Shown here: positions 53,678 through 62,200 of the stretch, in pieces | How the letters are laid out: the number at the start of each line of letters is the position of its first letter | Numbering within the stretch: the stretch's first letter is position 1 | DNA from: Nostoc foliaceum FACHB-393 | GTDB lineage: Bacteria > Cyanobacteriota > Cyanobacteriia > Cyanobacteriales > Nostocaceae | Length of the DNA stretch: 64,000 bases | Direction: 5' to 3' | Assembly: GCF_014698505.1 (NCBI RefSeq) | Contig: NZ_JACJTD010000005.1 | Coordinates: 62,001-126,000 of the forward strand | The notes under the pieces: generated by a model | Database searches by the model: none | Told to the model about the DNA's origin: nothing | Seen by the model: only the letters and a program-made list of their open reading frames with translations | Position numbers and translations under genes: made by a program

Positions 53678-56600
53678 CTACTTTGCTCCCTCTAGCATCA
53701 AGACTTGTAATTGTGTGGCTAATAGTTTGACATTGGGTTCATAAAGCATAAGTCCGTGGTTTCCAGGTACAGAAATCACCTTTACAGGCTTTTGAGTATA
53801 GGCTTGCCATCCCCAATCGGGTAGGTCGTAATCAGAAATAGCTTGGAGTTCTTGCAAAACAATCTCCTGAACTTCTTGAGCGCGGAATAAAACAATGGGA
53901 GCAGAAATTCCATGAGTAGGCTGATAATTTGCGTAATTGAGCGTTAGCACTTTCATCACTTTCATATTAGTTTTGAGTAAAGAAAGGGTGGAGTGCTCCG
54001 GTAAAACATTATGTCGGTATAGATAGTTTGCTGCTAAATCCCACCTAGCTCGGTCATTGGGTTGAGTCGCTAAATCGTCGTATTGCAGTCCTAAAGAAAC
54101 TCCCTTTAAGACTTCAATTCGTCGAATCAATTGCCAAATCCAATCAAGCTCTGATCTATCAGTAAAATACTCTGGCTTAGAAACTAGTCCAGCGTCCAAA
54201 ATAGCTAGTAAACTCACCGTTTCACCTTGCTGTTCGAGTTGGGAAACTATTTCAAAAGCAACGGCACAACCTGAAGAGTATCCTGCTAATATGTATGGAC
54301 TTTTAGGTTGCTGTTTACGTAATAGCTCAATCAGTTGACTCGCATGAGTTGCTACTGAATCAGGGAGTGCGCTAGAGCCATCTCGTCCCGGAGTTTCGAG
54401 TCCATACACTGGCCGCTTAGTTCCTAAATTGATTGCCAAATCTCGAAAATAGAAGCCGTGTCCGTTTGCGCCAGGAAGAATAAATAGAGGGGTTGCATTT
54501 CCTTGAGGTTGAAGTGAAAGTAAATCGGGATTTGACTGTTGAACCTCAGTGTTCCAAAGTTGTTCTGCGAGTTGAGCAATAGTAGGATTTTGAAATAAAT
54601 TACTTAAAGAAAGTTTTTGTTCGAAGACTTGTTGAATATTATTGAGTAGTTTGATAGCTAATAAAGAATGACCGCCCAAGTCGAAAAAGTTATCATGAAT
54701 TCCAATGTTTTGATGTTCGAGGACAGTAGACCAAACTTGTGCCAATTGCTGTTCAACTGCGTTGCGTGGGGATTCATATAAGCCCTCAACTACACCATTT
54801 GGAGCAGGTAAAGATTTCCGGTCAACTTTGCCATTGGGAGTTAAAGGCAACTCATCCAATACGATTATCTGAGCAGGTATCATATAATCGGGCAGACGGG
54901 ATTTAAGATGATTTTTAAGTTGGGTAGACAAATCATTGTTGATTCCCGTTACATAAGCAATTAAACTCTGGTTGCTCTCAGTTTTATATAAAATGACAAT
55001 TGCTTCTTTAACTGATGAGTGTTGCAACAAAATCGATTCAATTTCACCAAGTTCAATTCTAAAGCCCCGTAATTTAATCTGATCGTCAATGCGACCTAAA
55101 TATTCAAGGTTTCCATCATCTCGCCATCTTGCTAAGTCGCCTGTTTTATAAATTCGCTCAAGTTTACCGAATAACTCAATGTTGATAAATTTTTCGGCGG
55201 TTAAATCGGGACGGTTGAGATAGCCTCGTGCTAAACCCACACCAGCGATGCACAATTCTCCAGGTATTCCTGGGGGTAATGGTTGATTTTGAGCATCTAA
55301 TATATAGATACGGATATTAGGTAATGGTTGACCAATGGGTGGTTTTTTTCCATTAGGATGACAGAGTGCGATGCCTGGGGCAAGCATAGCTAACGCAGCA
55401 TTAACCGTAGATTCCGTAGGCCCGTAGCAATTAAAGAAACGCACTCCCTTTCCCCACTGAGTAACTAATTCGGCTGAACAAGCCTCGCCACCAACAGTTA
55501 GGGATTGCAAATCGGGTAAGGTTGCTGAAGGTAAAATAGATAAGGCCGAGGGAGATAAAAAGCTGTGGGTAATTTTGTGATCAGCTAAAAAGTCAACTAA
55601 GATTTGACTGGGTAACAAGGTTTCTTTTTTCGCAAGATACAAGCAAGCACCCGTGACGAAGCTAGTCGCAATTTCAGCAATAGATAGATCAAAACTAAAA
55701 GAACCAAACTGAAGTAAACGGCTTTGGGATTGAACTTGAAAAGTTTCAGCCCAAGCCAAACTTAAATTGACAATTGCGCGATGCTCAATCATCACCCCCT
55801 TTGGTCGTCCCGTCGAACCAGAGGTATAAATTACATAAACTAAATTATTAGGCGTACTTTGAGGGCTAGGATTTTCTTTTGAAGCTTCGGCAAAAGTTAC
55901 CTTATTTAAACAAATTATCTGACAGGGTTTTTTGAGGTTAGCTAAGGGTAATTGGTCTAATAGGAAACTTTGCGTCAGTAACACCGATGTCCCAGAATCT
56001 TCTAACATGAACCCAATCCGTTCTTTAGGATAATTGGGATCAATCGGCACATAAGCCGCACCTGCTTTCAGGATACTGAGTACACCAATAATCATTTCTA
56101 AAGACCGTTCAACACAGATACCAATTAAAGTGTCTGGCTTAATTTGGTGATTTTGAATTAGATAATGAGCTAGTTGGTTCGCTTTTTGATTCAGTTCTCG
56201 ATAAGTTAACTGTTGAGATTCAAATACTAAAGCAATATTATGAGGATTTTTTTCAACTTGTTGTTCAAATATCTCAACTAGAGTTTTATCGTGGGGATAA
56301 TCATTTTCCGTTTGATTCCAGCGTTGCAGTTGTAGAAGTTCAGGCGCTGTCATCAAAGGCAGAGTATTGATAGGTTTCCCAGGATTATCAACAATTCCCT
56401 TCAGTAAAACTTCAAACTGTTCCGCCATCCTTTGTATAGTGCTCTGATCAAAGAGATCAGTGGCGTATTCCCAAGTTAAATCTAGCTGGTTATCAGATTC
56501 TATGACCAGAATTGCTAGGTCAAACTTAGCAAACGGATAGGTTAATGGGAGCCATTCAATCTCTAGTCCTGGCAAACTTAGGTCGGGACTTTCGTTATTT

Positions 56601-57892
56601 TCCAGTGCTAACATGACCTGAAATAAGGGATTATGGCTCATGCTGCGTTCTGGTTGCAACTGTTCTACCAGATACTCAAAGGGAATGTCTTGATGAGAGT
56701 ATGCATCTAAACAAGTTTGGCTAGTTTGTTGTAGGAACTTGATAAAACTTTGCTCAGGTTTGATTTGGCTACGTAGTATCAAAGTATTGACAAAAAAGCC
56801 GATTAATCCTTCTGTTTGGCTGTGGGTGCGATTAGCAATAGGAGAACCAATACATAAATCTTCTTGGCGACTGTAACGAGAAAGCAGAATACTGAAAGCT
56901 GCCAACAAAGTCATAAATAGACTTGCGCCTTGCTGTTGACTTAAAGTTTTAATGGCAAGAGTCAACTCAGACGGTAAGGAATAGCGATCGCGATCGCCTC
57001 GGTAGCTTTGTAATGCTGGACGGGGATAATCGGTAGGTAACTCCAATAATGGGGGAGCATCGCTGAGTTGATTTTTCCAGTACTTGATCTGGGTTTCTAA
57101 GACTTCTCCTTGTAACCAGTTTCGTTGCCAGTTTGCGTAGTCGCTGTATTGAATGGCTAATGGAGACAGCTTTGGGGTCTTACTTTCAGAAAAGGCGGTA
57201 TAAACTTGTCGTAACTCACGGACAAAGATTCCCATTGACCAGCCATCACTGATAATGTGGTGCATATTGATGAGCAACACATATTTCTGCCCTTTGAATT
57301 GCAGCAATTTTGCTTTAAATAAAGGCCCAGTATTTAAGTCAAAGGGTTCTTGAACATGAGCATCGATAAAATGCTGGATAGTTGGAGACGGAATTTGTTC
57401 ATTAAGGTTTCGCCAGTCTTGTACAGTTAAAACTTCGATGTCATCTAAATTTTTGATCGCAATTTGAGGTTGTCCCGTCACTGTGGGAAAATACATCCTC
57501 AGACTCTCATGCCGATTCAGCAGATAGGCCAAACTAGAATGCAAAGCATCAATATTGAGGTTTCCATCTAGTTGTAAAACCATCGGCATATTGTAACTAG
57601 CTGATGGCCCTTGGAGTTGTGCTAACAGCCAGAGGCGTTGTTGAGCAAAGGAAAGGGGCTTTGGGGCATCATCTGGCAAGGTTGGAATTTCTTCTGCAAT
57701 GACAGATCCGGCTTTGGCAGAATTTAAGAAGGCTAATATCTCTGCTTTGTTGGCTTGAATTTCCTGCTTGAGTTCAGAAGTTAAGGCGTTTTTGGTTGTA
57801 CGCAGACGTAATTTATCATCTTCAGCCCAAATTCGGCATCCGATATTCTGCAAACGCAGCATTAAAGAAACTACTTGCTCTTTTTGTGTCAT
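53678..57892 (-). CDS. NRPS terminal module: docking-C-A-PCP-TE (AptD-like)
   Basis: 1404 residues. Order: TubC-like N-terminal docking domain (1-58, MTQKEQVVSLMLRLQNIGCR), condensation (about 75-510, MHHIISDGWSMG), adenylation (about 535-1045, YTSGSTGRPKGVMI, FNCYGPTES, RGYLNRPDLTAEKF), peptidyl carrier (about 1070-1145, DLGGHSLLAIK), thioesterase (about 1165-1404, nucleophile in GYSSGCA, His in PGNHGLML). By hand alignment to GrsA the specificity code reads D-L-A-F-T-G-C-V-N-K, like the D-L-x-F-T-G-C-V series I associate with homotyrosine-type or hydrophobic residues. It adds the last residue and cyclises or releases the peptide. Last NRPS gene, followed by HphA-like copy 2 after 53 bp. Confidence 0.93.
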   Translation of the reverse strand: MTQKEQVVSLMLRLQNIGCRIWAEDDKLRLRTTKNALTSELKQEIQANKAEILAFLNSAKAGSVIAEEIPTLPDDAPKPLSFAQQRLWLLAQLQGPSASYNMPMVLQLDGNLNIDALHSSLAYLLNRHESLRMYFPTVTGQPQIAIKNLDDIEVLTVQDWRNLNEQIPSPTIQHFIDAHVQEPFDLNTGPLFKAKLLQFKGQKYVLLINMHHIISDGWSMGIFVRELRQVYTAFSESKTPKLSPLAIQYSDYANWQRNWLQGEVLETQIKYWKNQLSDAPPLLELPTDYPRPALQSYRGDRDRYSLPSELTLAIKTLSQQQGASLFMTLLAAFSILLSRYSRQEDLCIGSPIANRTHSQTEGLIGFFVNTLILRSQIKPEQSFIKFLQQTSQTCLDAYSHQDIPFEYLVEQLQPERSMSHNPLFQVMLALENNESPDLSLPGLEIEWLPLTYPFAKFDLAILVIESDNQLDLTWEYATDLFDQSTIQRMAEQFEVLLKGIVDNPGKPINTLPLMTAPELLQLQRWNQTENDYPHDKTLVEIFEQQVEKNPHNIALVFESQQLTYRELNQKANQLAHYLIQNHQIKPDTLIGICVERSLEMIIGVLSILKAGAAYVPIDPNYPKERIGFMLEDSGTSVLLTQSFLLDQLPLANLKKPCQIICLNKVTFAEASKENPSPQSTPNNLVYVIYTSGSTGRPKGVMIEHRAIVNLSLAWAETFQVQSQSRLLQFGSFSFDLSIAEIATSFVTGACLYLAKKETLLPSQILVDFLADHKITHSFLSPSALSILPSATLPDLQSLTVGGEACSAELVTQWGKGVRFFNCYGPTESTVNAALAMLAPGIALCHPNGKKPPIGQPLPNIRIYILDAQNQPLPPGIPGELCIAGVGLARGYLNRPDLTAEKFINIELFGKLERIYKTGDLARWRDDGNLEYLGRIDDQIKLRGFRIELGEIESILLQHSSVKEAIVILYKTESNQSLIAYVTGINNDLSTQLKNHLKSRLPDYMIPAQIIVLDELPLTPNGKVDRKSLPAPNGVVEGLYESPRNAVEQQLAQVWSTVLEHQNIGIHDNFFDLGGHSLLAIKLLNNIQQVFEQKLSLSNLFQNPTIAQLAEQLWNTEVQQSNPDLLSLQPQGNATPLFILPGANGHGFYFRDLAINLGTKRPVYGLETPGRDGSSALPDSVATHASQLIELLRKQQPKSPYILAGYSSGCAVAFEIVSQLEQQGETVSLLAILDAGLVSKPEYFTDRSELDWIWQLIRRIEVLKGVSLGLQYDDLATQPNDRARWDLAANYLYRHNVLPEHSTLSLLKTNMKVMKVLTLNYANYQPTHGISAPIVLFRAQEVQEIVLQELQAISDYDLPDWGWQAYTQKPVKVISVPGNHGLMLYEPNVKLLATQLQVLMLEGAK

Positions 57893-57943
57893 AGTTCAAT
57901 TTTCTTTTCGTTCCCACAGGTAATGCGATTCTCCTTCTCCTGG

Positions 57944-57976
57944 CGGAGACGCTGCGCGAACGGAGACGCTGCGCGA
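57944..57976. repeat. Two tandem copies of a 17-bp GC-rich unit
   Basis: CGGAGACGCTGCGCGA occurs at 57944-57959 and 57961-57976, running into a HIP1 site, in the 93-bp gap between HphA-like copy 1 and the terminal NRPS gene. It is an ordinary short repeat of Nostoc type. Confidence 0.6.
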
Positions 57977-57985
57977 TCGCACGGA

Positions 57986-59164
57986 TTAATTAAAAGCCCC
58001 ATTTTTCCATAACTCCAACACTTCGTTTGCTGTAAAATAGCGTTCTTCTTCAATAGCAAGAGATTTGATTGCGGAGCGCATTTTCTCATATTGCTCTCTA
58101 GATTGGGGATTGTGGAGTTGTTTTTCAAACAGATATTGGAAATTACTAGCTCCACTCCATTTGCCGAAAATAACGTCTATAGTGCTGTGAGCAAAAGCAT
58201 CATAGCTTTTGGAGTCAGACAACAAAGAATTGATATGAACACCCGTTTCATGCCTTTGAGCACCTTGAGAGTAAGGACGAGCGGGACGAACTCCTAATTG
58301 ATCAATGTAATCAGTTACTGCTGCGATCGCATCATAATTAATTCCACTGACTTCAATTCCAAAGCGGACTCGCAACCCATTTAACACCTGCTCAATGGCA
58401 ACATTTCCGGCTCGCTCTCCAATCCCGCAAAAAGTACCCGATATTAAAGTCGCTCCCGCCATCAGGGACTGGAGGGTATTTTCGAGAGCCATACCCATAT
58501 CATTGTGGTAGTGTACACCCAATGCTACTCCTGTAGTAGATTGGAGCAGGTCATTAAGCCAGACATAGCTCTTTTCTGGAGTGAGAATTCCCACTGTATC
58601 ACAGAGGACAAAGTGTTCGATATAAGGACTAAAAGAGCGGATACATTGCACTAAAAAGTCAAAATCGGCTCTTGAGGTGTCCTCGCCTGCAAAGTCTACG
58701 GTGAGTCCCGCAACCTTTGTGGCATAGTGCAAATTTTCGACAATTGAATCAATAGCATTTTGGCGAATTCTATCGATTACTTTGGCTGGGATGTCATCAT
58801 CAATGGTTTTTCCTTGAAACTCGCTCATCAAACGGATCTGAGGATCTCTCAAAAAGAGTAGTCGGTCAGAAAGCGCATAGATCATGACGATTCGCTTAAT
58901 ACCGCAGTCTTTTACTTGATCAATGAACTTCTTGTTCATTAAGGTAGCCGAAAAAATCAGACCATCCAATCCTTTTGATATTAATGTTTTAGCTAGTTCA
59001 GTTTCTTGCTCACAGATAAAGGGCATAACGTCGATGCCATGAACCCCCGTCTGGGCAATTAAATAGGCAAGTTGATGTTTAGTTGGATAAGAGAAGAAAA
59101 CGCCCGCTTGTTGTTCTCCATCGCGCAGGGTATCATCGTAAATTTTGATAGGAAGGGTTTCCAT
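57986..59164 (-). CDS. 2-isopropylmalate/homocitrate synthase-like enzyme, candidate HphA (copy 1)
   Basis: The 392-residue paralogue has the same length and the same TLRDGEQ, HYHND and SGTFCGIGERAGN motifs as the gene at 52446-53624. Long identical stretches (LLFLRDPQIRL, ADFDFLVQCIRSF, NEVLELWKNG) alternate with divergent patches (for example residues 40-80 and 330-345), so the substrates may differ, perhaps phenylpyruvate versus 4-hydroxyphenylpyruvate. It lies between the two NRPS genes on the same strand (gaps 93 and 97 bp). Function inferred from context: first step of homo-amino-acid precursor supply. Confidence 0.75.
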   Translation of the reverse strand: METLPIKIYDDTLRDGEQQAGVFFSYPTKHQLAYLIAQTGVHGIDVMPFICEQETELAKTLISKGLDGLIFSATLMNKKFIDQVKDCGIKRIVMIYALSDRLLFLRDPQIRLMSEFQGKTIDDDIPAKVIDRIRQNAIDSIVENLHYATKVAGLTVDFAGEDTSRADFDFLVQCIRSFSPYIEHFVLCDTVGILTPEKSYVWLNDLLQSTTGVALGVHYHNDMGMALENTLQSLMAGATLISGTFCGIGERAGNVAIEQVLNGLRVRFGIEVSGINYDAIAAVTDYIDQLGVRPARPYSQGAQRHETGVHINSLLSDSKSYDAFAHSTIDVIFGKWSGASNFQYLFEKQLHNPQSREQYEKMRSAIKSLAIEEERYFTANEVLELWKNGAFN

Positions 59165-59261
59165 TGTTTTATACTCCTTAAAAAAGAAAACATTCAGATT
59201 TCGTTTGACAAAAGACTACTGCTGTAATTGGCAATTGATCCTTTTCCAGGTCATACTTGCG

Positions 59262-62200
59262 TCACAGTTCAATCTCCTCTTCGTCTGAGTTTAAAGGTTG
59301 CATATCTGCGGTGGAGGCATTAATCCAAATGCAGGTATCGAGATAATTTGCTAATTCAGTGAGGGTGGGATACTCAAATACCCTACGCAGAGGTAGTTCT
59401 ACTTTGAATATGTCGCGGATGCGGTAGCACAGTTGAGTGGCTAATAAAGAATGACCCCCCAAGTCGAAGAAGTTATCATGGCGGGCGATTGCTGCATATT
59501 TAAGCAGCTTCGCCCACAATTGGGCCAGCAATTTTTCTGTCGAGGTTACAGGTAATTCAATGTCTGTTGATAAAACGGTTGCATTTGGTGCAGGTAAAGC
59601 TTTCCGGTCTACTTTTCCATTTGGTGTTAGTGGTAGTTTTTCTAAGACAGTGAAATGGCTAGGAATCATATAATCAGGGAGAGTTTTTCCGAGAAATTCC
59701 CGCCATTCGGCGAATATTGTTGGATCAACTTGATTGGTGCGATATTGCAACGGTTGATTTGCGTAATCTTGCCAAGGTTTGAGTCGTAAATTTTCCCCTT
59801 GAGTAAATCGTGGCAATGTAACTTGTCCGGGGATATTTCGTTGAAAAACAACATCGTAATTAGCAAACCCTGTGGAACTGTATTGGATAAAAAGGGTATA
59901 AGGTAAATCTCCCGCTATTCGGAACACTTCGGGTTCTATCCCCGGTTTGGCTTGGGCAATTGCGGCTTTTAAATCTGAAACAGTACTATCTAATTGGGCA
60001 ATTTCTTCTAACAGCGCCATTTCTGAGGTTAGACGAGCATTCGGAATATTGTTAATGCGTAACAAATCCGGTTGCTGAGTTGTTAAAATTCTTCCTATTG
60101 TTTCCAAATTCAGCTTTTCACCTTGCCAATCTAAGCATTGTGGTTCGGCAACGGGAGTATCTGTCTGATCTAGGTGTAAAACAACGTCATAACGAAAACG
60201 ACTCATTTCCGTTTGAGCATAACCCCGTTGTAATTGAATTTGCACCTGAGTAATCCGAGGAATTCTTTGTTTTAGGGCGATAAAGAAATCAGGATCAATT
60301 AGTAATTCGCCTTCGGTGTCAATGCTTTTTTTAATCTGTTGACGCAAGTCTCTAATTGACAGATCATCGGGGGCGCCATAAAACTCGACTGCGGTGTGAA
60401 AAGCTTCTAGTAGTTGAAGATTACGCACATCTCCAATAAAGATCGAACCCTGAGTTGTCACAGCTTTAACAACTCCCTCCAACACTTGTAAAAAGTAATC
60501 CAGAGAGGGAAAATACTGGATAACAGAATTGATGATTACCAAGTCATAAGCATTTGTCTCAATAGCATCAAATTGGTTAGCTGCACTGGTTTTTAAAGTA
60601 ACTTTATCGTTAAGAGACTGCTGTTTGAGATGTTGTTCAATATACTGCAACGCTTCAAGTGAAAAATCTGTACCCAAATAATGCTGACAATGGGGCGCAA
60701 TTTTAAACAACAACATCCCTGTCCCGCAACCGATTTCCCAGATCCGTTTGGGTTCAAGTTCCAAAATTTGGGCAACCGTTGTATCTCGCCATTCCCGCAT
60801 CGCTGCTTGGGGAATGGGTTTTCCTGTGTAGCTATCATTCCAACCAGCTAGATTCAGAGTTGGATCATCGATTGGGGTTTGTTGCTGAGAATAGCTATCA
60901 CTGAAAACTTGTTGCCATAATTCGACTTGTTCAACTTGCAGACTTTTATCTTCAAAGTCTTTATCTGTTGGTGTGGGTACAATATAAGCTAGCAAGCGTT
61001 GAGCGATCGCATCTTCTCTTTGTAAAATCACAACTGCTTGCTGAATTTTCGGGTGTTTGGCTAACAAGGCTTCAATTTCACCCAATTCAATCCGAAAGCC
61101 GCGCAGTTTTACTTGGTTGTCAATTCGCCCCAGATATTCTAAATTACCGTCAGGCAACCATCTGGCTAAATCTCCGGTTTTGTAGACTCGTTCTCGTTCG
61201 CCAAATAAGTCGAGTTCTATAAATTTTTCTGCTGTCAGTTCGGGACGGTTGAGATAGCCACGGGCTAAACCAGCACCCGCAATACAAAGTTCGCCAGGAA
61301 TACCAGGAGGTAGGGGTTGGTTTTGGTTGTCCAAAATGTAAATACGTGCATTAGCAATTGGCTGTCCGATTAATAAATCGCCAATTAGATCGATTTTCCC
61401 AGTTGCTTCGTAGACACAACACCCCACAACCGCTTCTGTTGGCCCATATTCGTTGATCAAACGGGTATTGGGGGCATAAGTCAGCCACGGTCTTATCTGG
61501 TTGGTATGTAATGCCTCACCGCCTAAAACAAAGGCATTAACCCGATTTGGCATAGCATCAGCATTGAGTTGCTGATTTAGGATTTCCAGATGGGACGGTG
61601 TGATTTTGACAAGGGAGAGATGTTTGTTCTGTTTGACGATGTTTGCTAAAGCTTCAATTTCTTGTTTTTCTCTGACTAATGTGGTGGTACGCCCACAAAT
61701 TAGAGGTAGGTAAAGAGAGGTAATGGTTGCATCAAAGCTAAGGGAAGACTGCACAGGTGTACCTTGCCCTTGCGCTACTGCATAAAAGTCTTTGGCCCAG
61801 TGCAAATAGTTAGTTAAACCACGGTGTAGTAGTTGTACACCTTTGGGTTGCCCAGTGGAGCCTGATGTGTAAATGACATAAGCTAAATCATTGGGTTGAC
61901 TTTGGCAACTTGGGTTATCTGTAGATTGATTGGCAAAGTTATCTTTATCTAAACATAGTACCTTCGGTAGAGACGCGGTTAATCGCGTCTCTACTAGGGG
62001 GTGGGGGAGAGTTTCTTTATTTGCGATCGCTAATTTATCTTTGAGTTGACTATGGGTTAGCAAAACCCTTGCTCCACAGTCTTCGAGCATGAAATGAATG
62101 CGTTCTTGTGGGTAATTGGGGTCAATTGGTACATACGCCCCACCTGCTTTGAGGATACCAAACAAGCCAACAACCATTTCTGGCGATCGCTCTACGCAAA

